A stretch of 64,000 nucleotides of DNA from Ryuthela nishihirai (Eukaryota; Arthropoda; Arachnida; Araneae; Heptathelidae): contig JAWZYU010000059.1 in assembly GCA_038380435.1 (NCBI GenBank), forward strand, positions 248,001 to 312,000, given 5' to 3'. The notes beneath the pieces are model-generated. The model was not told the origin of the DNA. It searched no databases and saw only the letters and a program-made list of their open reading frames with translations. Shown here one piece after another: positions 32,218 through 42,379 of the stretch. The position numbers and the translations under genes are program-made. Within the stretch, counting starts at the first letter, position 1. The number at the start of each line of letters is the position of its first letter.

Positions 32218-32545
32218 AGGTTCGAGTCCCAGCTGGGTCAGCGTTGAGATTTATCTCCGCAAAATTCCCCGCCCTGCCCCCGGTCAGTAGGGGACACCGA
32301 TGGGCTTGGAAAGGCCGCCGTCCGTCGGATGGGACGTTAAGCCGTGGCCACGTGTGTGGGAGAGCCATACCCTGTGCATGTTAAAGAACACACTATATGG
32401 CCTTGACGGGAGGCTACCATCTGTCTCCCAACAGCTGCTCCAGTGGGTCCCCTCCCCCAACCTTCTCTGAGCCTTCGGGGTCCTTGTGACCTGGCCATGG
32501 TGTGCAAAAAAGTGCCGCTCAGAGGTAAAATAACCCAACCCAACA
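32218..32545 (+). mobile_element. SINE-A, truncated at the B box
   Basis: Starts in the head at CAGGTTCGAGTCCC, so the A box is missing; complete core and tail (TAACCCAACCCAACA). Confidence 0.83.
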
Positions 32546-32639
32546 ACCCTGGATGTCCTGAATATGTAACTGGAGCTCTACGGTTGAGCTTATTGTGCAC
32601 AAGAACAACACAGAAGATCATTTTCCATATATTGAGGAA

Positions 32640-32800
32640 AAGAAATATATAAACCCCAAATGCAAAGGAATACTGATGAATTAAATCTTCAGCGTTATCA
32701 ATAGGTCTTTCATTTTTTGTGCGTTCACTTTTGTGCTTCAATAGGTCACACGTTTGTGCACTATCAATTCGTCAGTTGAACGTTATTAACATGAGACTAT
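32640..32800. repeat. Short repeat shared inverted with 58900-59080
   Basis: AATGCAAAGGAATACTGATG and neighbouring sequence occur in reverse complement next to the SINE at 59088. Confidence 0.6.
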
Positions 32801-32806
32801 ATTACT

Positions 32807-33195
32807 GCTGGGAGACAGATGGTAGCCTCCCGTCAAGACCATCCAGAGTGTTGTTTAATATTGGGTTGTTTTACCTCTGAGAGTCACTTTTTCTGCACAC
32901 AATGGGCTAAATGGCCAGGTCACAAAGGCCCCGAAGACTCAGAGAATGTTGAGGGAGGGGTCGCAATTGAACAGCTGTTGGGAGACAGATGTTACAGTCG
33001 GTCAAAAAAGTATCCGAACGCTATAGTTGATTACAGAATTCAGAAAAAAATATCTTTCAACGATTATTTGTTTCTCGTCTTTCCACAGCCATATCTGGGC
33101 TCACCCTCACACGGGGCCACGGTTTTAGGTTCCATCCGATGGACGGCGGCCAAGCCAATCGGTGTACCCTACTGACCATGGGCAGAGACGTGGAG
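32807..33195 (-). mobile_element. SINE-A pieces split by a TcMITE fragment
   Basis: From 32807 a tail segment is followed by another tail segment (a dimer junction near 32860), then TcMITE sequence from 32995 (TA at 32993-32994; left arm only, to about 33069), then more SINE-A core (CGGGGCCACGG to about 33195). The head is missing. This is a nested, partly deleted arrangement. Confidence 0.75.
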
Positions 33196-33199
33196 GGGG

Positions 33200-33535
33200 G
33201 GGGGGGAATACGAAGTATGGGTAAAGAGGTGATCTGAAGTGATTTGCGCAGTAAGAAGAAAATGGCTCGAACGCTCTGGTCTCGACGAGAGACCAAGGGC
33301 AAATTACATTTGTATCTGCGCGCACGTACATGCCGAATATACAGAAGAAGGTTTAGGAGAGGGTGGTCACATGTAGTGCTACCCCTTTGATTACCGGGAC
33401 TCATCGCAAGGCCTCTGGTATTTGAGTGAAAAACTGCTTGCTATCCGTTAGTGGTTTCTAACTGGGTCTTAAAACCATCACATGGCCCTCCGATGGCTTA
33501 TGCAGGGCGGGAAAAACTGCCTGATGCCTCAACTT
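33200..33535. other. No gene seen
   Basis: Contains a short G-run at about 33197. The 115-codon minus frame 33404-33057 overlaps SINE sequence and has no recognised domain. Confidence 0.4.
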
Positions 33536-33539
33536 CCTG

Positions 33540-33765
33540 ATAATCTCAGCGAATGTCATTTTTAAACTAAATCACTTTACCAGTAAAATAATCGGTGAAT
33601 GGGAACTGTAAATCAAATCATTTTAGCACTAAAATATCAGCTATAAACCATTTCATTTTACCACTAAAATATCAGCGAATGTCAACTACAAAATAAATAA
33701 TTTGATCATTCAAATATCACTGAGATTTCAACTGTAAAACCAAATCCCTTACCTATTAAAAATTT
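33540..33765. repeat. Diverged tandem repeat, about 46-bp unit, about five copies
   Basis: Units resemble ATATCAGCGAATGTCAACTG followed by a variable stretch with AAATCATTTTACCACTAAA. One unit is shortened. The repeat is old and AT-rich. Confidence 0.6.
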
Positions 33766-33871
33766 CAAAATTCCATTTACCTTGGGAGTTCTTGAAAGCG
33801 ACGATGAAATTCTGATCGAAATGATCTTCACAAAACATCACTTCACATAAAAGTATATTTTCCAATGCCGG

Positions 33872-34257
33872 GGGGGGGGAGTGGCTCAGACGGTAGCGCG
33901 CCAGCTCGTAATCTGTAGTTCCCAGGTTCGAGTCCCAGCTGGGTCAGCGTTGAGATTTATCTCCGCAAAATTCCCCGCCCTGCCCAAGGTCAGTAGGGGA
34001 CACCGATAGGCTTGGAAAGGCTGCCGTCCGTCGGATGCGACGTTAAGCCGTGGCCCGTGTGAGGGAGAGCCATACCCTGTGCACGTTGAAGAACACGTTT
34101 GATGGCCTTGACGGGAGGCTACCATCTGTCTACCAACAGCTGTTCCAGTGGGTCCCCTCCCCCAACCTTCTCTGAGTCTTCGGGGTCCATGTGACCTGGC
34201 CATTTAGCCCATGGTGTGCAAAAAATTGCCTCAGAGGTAAAACAACCCAACAAATCT
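33872..34257 (+). mobile_element. Full-length SINE-A with target-site duplication
   Basis: Head starts with a G-run then GTGGCTCAGACGG; a one-base deletion in CCAGCTCG and small deletions near the tail. AATGCCGG flanks it at 33864-33871 and 34258-34265 (8 bp). Confidence 0.83.
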
Positions 34258-34372
34258 AATGCCGGAGCGATAGCTGCTGTTGCAACCAAGCACACAGTAC
34301 ATTTCGAGCCCAGTGGTGGTGGTTAGGACTAACAAAGAACTATCACAAAGTGGCTCACACAAAAATTATGTA

Positions 34373-34585
34373 CAGTCGCTCAAAAAAGTATCCGAACGCT
34401 ATGGTTGCATACAAAATTCAGAAAAAAATCTGGCAACGATTTTTTTTAGAAATTAATGATCTGGCAACCTTCGTGTACGGTACACGAAGGTTGCCAGATC
34501 ATTAATTTCTAAAAAAATCGTTGCCAGTTGTTTTTTCTGAACTTTGTATACAACCATAGCGTTCGGATATTTTTTTGACCGACTG
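34373..34585. mobile_element. TcMITE, complete, with TA duplication
   Basis: Full 213-bp palindrome with TA at 34371-34372 and 34586-34587. Centre GTGTACGGTACACG. Confidence 0.88.
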
Positions 34586-34679
34586 TACGCGAAATATCTA
34601 CAATCACACCTGAGGACGTTAAACACTCTAATAAATAACAATTAACTTTGTATTCACCTCAAAAACGTGTAATATAATA

Positions 34680-35264
34680 TGTGCGACGTAATATATATCG
34701 ACTACAAAAGTTAAAAATTTCAAAAACGTTGCCACAGCGCTACATCGTGGCCAGCGAGAACAACTTAGAAGAGAGGCTCACGGGACTGCTCAGGCTCTTT
34801 TTCCGAACGTCAAAGTCACGTGACATCTGGCCTTTCCGTAGAGAAGGCTTTGTATCATATCTCTTAAACCCATTGACCAATGCAGCAAATTCAGGATCCA
34901 TAATCAAGTTCAGAGCCATAAGTCCGTTCAGGTCTCTCTCAGCAGCGTAGAAAAAAAAAAGAAAAGTAGCCATAGTTGTCCAGATCAGCAGGCCACACTA
35001 ATCTGGCAGCCCTCAATTTCCGTTCACTTCCACAAAAGAGTATCTATTTTGAAAGGTACTAACGGCCTGCACCTCGAGAAGGCAGGGTCGGCTGTATTTA
35101 CCTATCAAATTATAAATATATTACAAGAGAAGAGTGAATTAATTTCAAATGGATTAGGATTTTATATCCTAGTAAAACTGTATCATTATTCACAGAGTAA
35201 CAAAGTGTTTGACGAACATGATCAGCTATGAAATTCAAAAATAAATTTAGCAATTAACGAAACG
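34680..35264 (+). repeat. Block F copy 1
   Basis: Matches 50030-50609, including the TcMITE that follows. A minus-strand frame here (34973-34740) and its counterpart (50343-50098) share MDPEFAALVNGFKRYDTKPS; see findings. No domain recognised. Confidence 0.75.
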
Positions 35265-35266
35265 TA

Positions 35267-35689
35267 CAGTCGCTCAAATATATATCCGAACACTATGGTT
35301 GATTACAGAATTCACAAAAATTATCTGGTAACGATTTTTTTAGAAATTAGTGATCTGGCAACCTTCGTCTGCAGTACACGCAGGTTGCTAGATTACTAAT
35401 TTCTAAAAAAATCGTTGCAAGATATTTTTTCTGAATTCTGTAATCAACCATAGTGTTCAGATATATATTTGAGCGACTGTACACGAAGGTTGCCAGATTA
35501 ATAATTTCTAAAAAAATCGTTGCCAGATATTTTTTCTGTATTCTGTAATCAACCATAGTGTTCGGATATTTATTTGAGCGACTGTACACGAAGGTTGCCA
35601 GAGCACCAATTTCTAAAACAAACCTTTATAGATATTTTTCTGAATTCTGTAATAAACCGTAGTGTTGGGATATTTTTTTGAGCGACTGT
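35267..35689. repeat. TcMITE with three tandem right arms
   Basis: A left arm from CAGTCGCTCAAATATATATC, the centre, and three direct right-arm copies ending near 35480, 35586 and 35689. The related copy at 50612 has the same left arm but lost everything right of the centre. Confidence 0.82.
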
Positions 35690-35699
35690 TCACCAAATA

Positions 35700-35980
35700 A
35701 ATTTTTAAACTGCTCAGAGTGTCATAGGGTGTAAAACGTTTCGCCCTATTCCCCCCCTAAAAATAAAATATAAAAACCTTTGTACCGTTATACCATATAC
35801 TCAGAATAACGAGTTATATGTTAACTTACAGCTTGCGAACATACTTCGTTTGACGGAGGACTTAATAATATTTACCCCGTTTCAAATCTCTGTAAAGAGA
35901 GCAGATAGAGGCTCCACTTTATTATTATTATAACCGATCAGATGCTGTTTGTCCATGGTATTAGAAATATAAGAAATATC
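35700..35980. other. No gene seen
   Basis: AT-rich spacer with no recognisable feature. Confidence 0.4.
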
Positions 35981-35994
35981 TCAGTGTTCTAGAC

Positions 35995-36495
35995 CAATGT
36001 TCCCAAAAGTGGGCGATACCGCCCCTTGGTGGCACTGGAATGATCCAGGGGGTCGGTAGTAGCCTCGGGTGCAATTGAGGGGTGGTAGAAGCATAAAGAA
36101 AGAACGGAAGATAAGAAAATTTTGAAAAACCGTTCGTACATGTTTCATCTGTTATGTAACATAGAGTTAAAGTCGTAGTGATTACTTTATTTTCCAAATA
36201 AACACCTAAAATTATCCTTCGTTATCTTACTTTTCTGTGTGTAATGCGAATGTTACTATGGTTGATTTTATTAAATAATTTTATAATTTCAAGCTTCAAG
36301 GTGTCTTATTTACAACAACATCTTTCTTTACCATGTTGTGGGATGTAGGTAGAAATATAGATACATAAAAGAACGCAAATTTGTCATTGCATCTTTTTGG
36401 TTGTTCGCTTAAAGAAGGTAGATTTCCAGGGGGGCGCTGAGTAAATTTTTTTTGTGAAAAGGGGGCGGTAGGACAAATAAGTTTGGGAACATCTG
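35995..36495. mobile_element. Non-autonomous hAT-like element, about 500 bp
   Basis: Ends CAATGTTCCCAAAAGTGGGC and, on the minus strand, CAGATGTTCCCAAACTTATT are imperfect inverted repeats of the hAT type, each followed by a CCGCCCC stretch. The flanks TTCTAGAC (35987-35994) and ATCTAGAG (36496-36503) match at 6 of 8 positions, consistent with an aged 8-bp duplication. No transposase. Confidence 0.72.
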
Positions 36496-36710
36496 ATCTA
36501 GAGACAGCTGCGCTGTAGACAGCAGCCCTAGCTGCAGATGGCCAATTGACCTGATGACCTTGAGCACCACTCTGGTCATCTGCTATGTTACTTGTTAGGT
36601 AAACAAGTGTCCTCGGCTATGTCAAACCCACACGTCGTTAAAATAATTGACACTAATAATTACGACACGAGTTACGCGCTATGTTCGTTCAAAGCTATTG
36701 CACAGTCGTT
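36496..36710. other. No gene seen
   Basis: Spacer between two hAT-like elements; no recognisable feature beyond the duplication at its left edge. Confidence 0.4.
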
Positions 36711-36714
36711 AAGA

Positions 36715-37021
36715 TAGAGGTTCTCAACGTGGGGTACACGGTAAAAATTTTTGGGGTACGCCGTGAGAGCTCAAAAGTCGCTAGATCTAGTAATAAAGTC
36801 ACTAAGTTGGCAACACTGCTGTGCAAAAATGTCATTTTTTGTGTTTATCGATATATGAAATTTATCAATACAAAATTTAACGTTCTTTTATATATATATA
36901 TGTTTTATTTTATTCCCATTGTTATACTATTACTAGAATTTTATCTATCTATACAAGGGATACTCCAGTTATATACATATTTCCAGGGGGTACTTGAAGC
37001 ATAAAAGGTTGAGAACCACTG
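36715..37021. mobile_element. Non-autonomous hAT-like element, about 300 bp
   Basis: Left end TAGAGGTTCTCAACGTGGGG and right end (minus strand) CAGTGGTTCTCAACCTTTTA form hAT-type inverted repeats; both are followed by a GTACC-rich stretch. Flanks CGTTAAGA and GTCTAAGA show only partial duplication. The right 120 bp or so recur as a tandem array at 52125-52471. Confidence 0.72.
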
Positions 37022-37113
37022 GTCTAAGAAATTATGTAAGTTCGCATCATTGTTGCAGTTCTTTTGTCATTTCATGTGTCGTCTGAAGTCTGTCAAAAAG
37101 AACACGAGCCAGG

Positions 37114-37472
37114 TTGGGTTGGGTTGTTCTACCTCTGAGCGGCACTTTTTTGCACACTATGGGCTAAATGGCCAGGTCACATGGACCCCGAAGGCTCAGA
37201 GAAGGTTGGGGGAGGGGACCCACTGGAACAGCTGTTTTGAGACAGATGATAGTCTCCCGTCAAGGCCATGCAGCGTGTTCTTTAACGTGCACAGGGTATG
37301 GCTTCCCCGCACACGAGGCCACGGCTTAACGTCCCATCCGACGGACGGCGGCCTTTCCAAGCCCATCAGTTTCCCCTACTGACCGTGGACAGGGCGGGGA
37401 ATTTTTTCGGAGATTGTCCTGAGTGGGAATCGAACCCACACCTTCCAGAAGCATGCCTGGCTTCTGAGAGGT
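37114..37472 (-). mobile_element. SINE-A body with a different tRNA-like head
   Basis: ACGAGCCAGG flanks it exactly (37104-37113 and 37473-37482), so it is one insertion. From the left the minus-strand tail and core are ordinary SINE-A up to the CTCCG/AAATTCCCC region (about 37412). Instead of the usual head, the rest reads on the minus strand as a tRNA-like 3' half: stem-loop AGAAGCCAGGCATGCTTCT and T arm GTGGGTTCGATTCCCAC. The D-arm side is cut at the insertion boundary. Either a recombinant family or a template switch onto a tRNA could explain it. Confidence 0.75.
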
Positions 37473-37484
37473 ACGAGCCAGGAG

Positions 37485-38275
37485 TTCACTAAGAGTAAGA
37501 GTTCATTAAGAGTGAGAGAGAAGAACAGATGAAAATTAGAAAGTTTTGAAGAAATAATGTCGAAAGTAAAAGAATGGGAGTTACTTTCCAGTAAAAGGTC
37601 GTACGAAACTCAAAAACACAAAAATTTGAATATCATCATTCAACTATACTCCGTTTCAGATAAAGAATGAAGAGGCAAAATCTGATGATCGGAGACGAGA
37701 ATCAACCGATGAAAAGAGGCCACATCCACGTGAGTTCTAGGCTCGCAGATGTAACACTCGTTCACAGCAAACAGTTCCACAGCTTATGAGAAAAATAAGT
37801 ACTTTTTTCTAATGTACATAATTAATATGCATACTTTATTGCGGTAAGTGATTAAAAATGATATTCCTAATAATAGAGTATTGCATATACACTATAAAGC
37901 ATAATTTCTTTTATTCTGGTGTATTAGCGAATAGAAAAATTGAGCGCTGTTTTTGAGAAGCGTTGTCCATGTGAGCTCTCATTAGCCCGTTGCTTCGATA
38001 TTATTTCCATTTGGAGAAATCTTCGTCCCCTTCCATTCCCAAAACACTTTACGAATGGTGTCAAATTTCTCATACGTTGGATCCCCCTGTCTGAACCTAT
38101 ATTGGGTGAAAAAAATCAGGTTTCTACCTAACATGGGACACCTTAATATAATAATTAATAATTATTTTAATAAATTATAATTATTATTATAATCAATGTA
38201 ACATTAAAATGTATTTATAAATAAAGAAATGTTTATTGGTGAGAGAAGTATGAATAAAGTATTAATAAAGAAATA
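37485..38275. other. No gene seen
   Basis: AT-rich with a short direct repeat AAGAGT(A/G)AGAG near 37490-37520. No supported gene. Confidence 0.4.
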
Positions 38276-38279
38276 ATCC

Positions 38280-38425
38280 CTCAAGCAACTACTTGCCACA
38301 GAGGTCTGGCAGGACCCTGTCAGTACAATAGAGGAGATCTGTGAGGAATTCAAGACCTCAGCAGAAAGACAATGCAGACATCCCTACACCTTACCCGGGA
38401 TTTGAACCGAGGTCCCTTTCAGCAT
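38280..38425 (-). mobile_element. SINE-B copy 2
   Basis: Shares CTTGCCACAGAGGTCTG, GACCTCAGCAGAAA and CTTACCCGGG with 22600-22745. The minus-strand B-box region is GGTTCAAATCCCGGGTAAGG. Confidence 0.6.
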
Positions 38426-38430
38426 CTAAT

Positions 38431-38704
38431 GGGTCCCCTCCCACAACCTTCTCTGAGCCTTCGGGGTCCTTGTGACCTGGCCATTTAGCCCATGGTATGC
38501 AAAAAAGTGCCGCTCAGAGGTAAAACAATCCAACGTTAAAGAACACGCTTGGTGGCCTTGACGGGAGGCTACCATCTGTCTCCCAACAGCTGTTCCAGTT
38601 CGTCACCTCCCCCAACCTTCTGTGAGCCTTCGAGGTCCATGTGACCTGGCCATTTAGCCCGTGGTGTGCAAAAAAGTGCCGCTCAGAGGTAAAACAATCC
38701 AACC
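38431..38704 (+). repeat. Two tandem SINE-A tail units without a head
   Basis: A partial tail unit (38431 to about 38533) followed directly by a second (to 38704), joined as TAAAACAATCCAACGTTAAAG, the same junction type as in the array at 26036-27598. Confidence 0.82.
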
Positions 38705-39480
38705 TATCACTTAACTTTTAATTTCCTTCCAATAATAGAGTAATGACGTCGACAATGAGGTTTTGGAATGCAATGTTTCCTCATTCGCAGGAAGTAAGAC
38801 TCCAACAGTGTTTCCTATTCGCAACAGTGGTGTCTTTGTTTACTCTTCCCACATGAATTTATTTTCTCTATTTTGTGTGCGTATAAACTTTCTCGAATAG
38901 AAATCAAACTCGTTACTTTTAATGTAGGATCTCTTGGAAATGTTTTTCCTGGTAACGGTGAAAATTACATTTTCATTATGTTAAATATTACACTGCATAA
39001 CGCATGCTTCCTATGTAATTATTTACTTTTAATGATGGGGTAAGAAAACTTAAAGAGCTATCAGCTACGACACTGATTCCTAGTTCATCCCTAACATATC
39101 GGTATGCAGATCAAAATATCGCGGTTCTATGGTATTCAATCTTTCATTACGTTTTACGATGTGAACGACATGAACACGTAAAGAAAAAGATATTACTTGT
39201 CTGGTCTTCATACCAGAAACATGTCATTTTCGCGATATATCTGCTACCACACTGTCACCATATAGTGGAAACAGGTTTCATTGGTATGTTATATCGGATA
39301 AAACGGTACTTATTCCCGGTGTTCCATTTGCATTTTCCCCAACGCAATCCTTACCTATTACAAAAAACAATATAAATCGCTTGCAATATTCCGTCTTGGA
39401 ACTTTTCCCACCGTTTGGAGGCGCAATCTCAGTCATCGACACTTATCGTAATATTTCGAACCGTTCCAGCGTTACAATCC
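38705..39480 (-). repeat. Block B copy 2, inverted
   Basis: Reverse complement of 44190-44940 and of 16505-17290. Left arm of a larger inverted repeat. Confidence 0.8.
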
Positions 39481-39673
39481 CCTCCCCCTCTCCTCTGGCA
39501 GTATGCGACACCGATGACCTTGACGATTGACCGTGCCACCGAGCGAAAGAACGTTCAGATTAAAGCACGCGCTGGGATGGACTTACTGGACTCTCCCATC
39601 TGTCTAAGTTTTCCTGTGCTTACACTTATCGACATATGAGGTCTTAGCTGTCGGGAGTCGTCGTGATTTATCA
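39481..39673. repeat. Block E copy 1
   Basis: Reverse complement of 44000-44190. In both copies it is fused at the same point to a SINE-A head cut at GTTCGAGTCCC, so the fusion predates the inversion-duplication. Confidence 0.75.
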
Positions 39674-39999
39674 GTTCGAGTCCCAGCTGGGTCAGCGTTG
39701 AGATTTATCTCCAAAAAATTCCCCGCCCTGCCCACGGTCAGTAGGGGACACCGAAGGGCTTGGAAAGACCGCCGTCCTTCGGATGGGACGTTAAGCCGTG
39801 GCCCCTTGTGCGGGAGAGCCATACCCTGTGCACGTTAAAGAACACGCTGGATGGCCTTGACGGGAGGCTACCATCTGTCTCCCAACAGCTGTTCCAGTGG
39901 GTCCCCTCCCCCAACCTTCTCTGAGCCTTCGGGGTCCATGTGACCTGGCCATGGTGTGCAAAAAAGTGCCGCACAGAGGTAAAACAACCCAACCCAACC
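39674..39999 (+). mobile_element. SINE-A, truncated at the B box
   Basis: From GTTCGAGTCCCAGCTGGG through core and tail. A deletion in the CCATTTAGCCCATGG region is shared by related copies. It forms the right end of the left inverted-repeat arm. Confidence 0.83.
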
Positions 40000-40049
40000 G
40001 TTATCTCAATGAACTAGAACTTTAATATATTATTCGCGTTGATAAAACG

Positions 40050-41480
40050 TTTTGCAGAACAATCTAACTTGCTAAATGTTTCAGCTTTCACAACACTTAA
40101 ACACTAAACGCATCTTTCTAAATATTTGTTGCGTTTGAAAAAGACGTTTTGATTTAAATAGATTTGACAGAGATTTTTAATTTAGGAAGCATTTTTTTTA
40201 TAAAACTTTTATTTAAGGAAGTTACTGAATTTTGCAACTGACCTACTGTTGACATAACATCGAACTGCACTTAATGATGGAACTGCTTAGTGTAAATGTA
40301 CACTAAGATTTCAAAAATAATTTTTTTAATGTAATATCCCTGTACAGTCACTCAAAAAATATCTAAACATTATGGTTGATTTCAGAATTCAGAAAAAATC
40401 TGGCAACGATTTGTTTAGAAATTAGAGATCTGGCAACCTTCGTGTTCGTACACGAAAGTTTCCAGATCACTAATTTCTAAAAAATCGTTTTTTGAGCGGC
40501 TGTACTCTGTAGGGACTCATCTGTAAATTCCGAAGCGATATGTGGGTGGGATGGATGTTATAATGTGATATCACAAAACATACTATTAACGTTATTATTA
40601 AACAAGCCATCGACTTAGTACACTACGACATTAAAATGAAATATTTATTTTTGCGATTATTCTTTTCAGCGTTTTCCGATTTTAAAAATCATTTTTTAAA
40701 ATGTAATATCCCTTGTAATTAAATACTAGTTACAGTTAATACTCACTTGATATGTTGACACTCGTACAAAAATAAAGATTCCTACAGAATATACGTTAGT
40801 AAAATGAAGAGGCGGTCCTGTATGTACAGCTGGTGGGTGAAGTGTTAAATCCTTCTGATACGTTATATATATTGTAAACGACCTGTTCTAAAATAACAGG
40901 TCGTACACTATTATTGCTATTTTTAGCGACTTACGTAGGAAGTCACTGAACTGGAATTCATTTCCGTAACATGTATACTTGTGTGATTAAACGACTACAC
41001 AAAACTACACTAAATGGTACTAAAATTTATAGTGGTAGGTGTTTTCGCCCTCCTTTAATTACCTTCATGTAGCAAATAGGATAAGATAAAAAATGATGAT
41101 TTAAGGCTACGTTGAATTAATATCTTCATTATTACACCGACTGCTTTCAGAATGAAATAAAGATTTCTATCTTTTCTAAACCATGCATCTTAATCTTTAT
41201 ATACGAGGTGACCCAAATTAAACAGAATATTTAAGTAAATATGTAGAGAGAACTCAGTGGATTTAACCAATATTTTGAAAATCCACATTTCAGATCATTA
41301 CTGAAGCAATACATAAAACACTAGGCATCATGATATACAAATGGAAGTAGTGTAATTTTCAATTTCAGAGAAGATAAAAAATGTCCTGCAAACATGAAAT
41401 TCATCGCAATTAGCTCAGCTGTTATATCTAGATACGATCTTGCATGCAGCTTTTGATTTAACATGTAACAGGAAGTTTAA
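40050..41480 (+). repeat. Block A copy 3 (second duplication unit, start)
   Basis: Matches 13690-15000. Carries the paralogous TcMITE at 40345-40502. No ORF. Confidence 0.8.
40345..40502. mobile_element. TcMITE with right outer arm mostly deleted
   Basis: TA at 40343-40344 and 40503-40504. Left arm and centre present; after CTAATTTCTAAAAAATCG it jumps to TTTTTTGAGCGGCTG. Same insertion as 13927-14029, decayed differently. Confidence 0.8.
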
Positions 41481-41634
41481 AAAAGCGTTCAAAGAAGACT
41501 CATTAATTTTGATGGAACGAGTGAAAATCTACAGACACTTATCAAAAACAGTTTGATCCTCCTGAATAGGAATGAATCCCGAGGACTGGCTGGAGTAATT
41601 GTGTCATACTTACGATACTATAAGAAATGGGTGT

Positions 41635-42370
41635 TTCACCTTTGAGTGACATTTCTTGTACACAATGGGCTAAATGACAAGACTACAAGGACCGAAAGGG
41701 CCAAGAGAAAGTTGGAGAAATGGAACCCACGGGTCAGCAGCAGACATATTGTAGCCGCATATCAAGACCATCCAAGGGTTATTTAACGTCTACCAAGTCT
41801 TGGCTTAATTATCATTATCGTCTACCAAGTCTCGGCGCGCCATCTACCGCATTTATTGTCTACCAAGCCTCGGAGTAATCATTATCTTCTACCAAGTTTC
41901 GGCGCGCCTTCTACCGTATTTATTATCTACCAAGCCTCGGCTTAATCATTATTACAGTCTACTAAGTCTCGGCTTAATCATCATTATCGTCTACCAAGTT
42001 TCGGCGCGCCTTCTACCGTATTTATTATCTACCAAGCCTCGGCTTAATCATTATTATCGTCTACCAAGTCTCGGCTTAATCATCATTATCGTCTACCAAG
42101 TTTCGGCGATCCTTCTACCGTATTTATTATCTACCAAGCCTCCGCTTAATCATCATTATCGTCTACCAAATTTCGGCGCGCCATCTACCGTATTTATTGT
42201 CTACCAAGCCTCGGCTTTCAATCTCACCGACGACAGCATTTCCAATCCCATAGGTGTTCTTTTCTCACCGAGGGAATGGTTGGAATTAGCCGTGATAAAT
42301 GAATGTTGGAACAGCTGGGATTCGAACGTTGGAACTACAGATTACGATTCATGCGCGTTACCGTGTGAAC
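41635..42370 (-). mobile_element. Old SINE-A-like element with an internal minisatellite
   Basis: Tail part at 41635-41785, then a tandem array, then core and head at 42215-42370 (minus strand: an AGTTCACACGGTAACGCGC A-box region and GTTCGAATCCCAGCTG B-box region). Strongly diverged from SINE-A but in the same order. The array sits where the middle of the core should be. Confidence 0.65.
41785..42215. repeat. Minisatellite of two alternating unit types, about 13 units
   Basis: Every unit begins TCTACCAAGYCTCGGC or a close variant. Type 1 (about 38 bp) continues GCGCC(A/T)TCTACCGTATTTATT and contains GGCGCGCC; type 2 (about 31 bp) continues TTAATCATCATTATCG. Types alternate irregularly. The paralogous site at 15321-15435 has only a few units. 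Confidence 0.85.
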
Positions 42371-42379
42371 TAATCCTTT

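Noticed and set aside
37413..37472. Genuine tRNA gene on the minus strand
   Set aside because: The T arm and an anticodon-like stem are visible, but the D-arm and 5' acceptor half are missing and a duplication shows it is part of a SINE insertion.
39415..39639. 74-aa frame in block E, also at 44034-44258
   Set aside because: Near-identity comes from the inverted duplication; no recognisable domain and no codon-level constraint could be shown.
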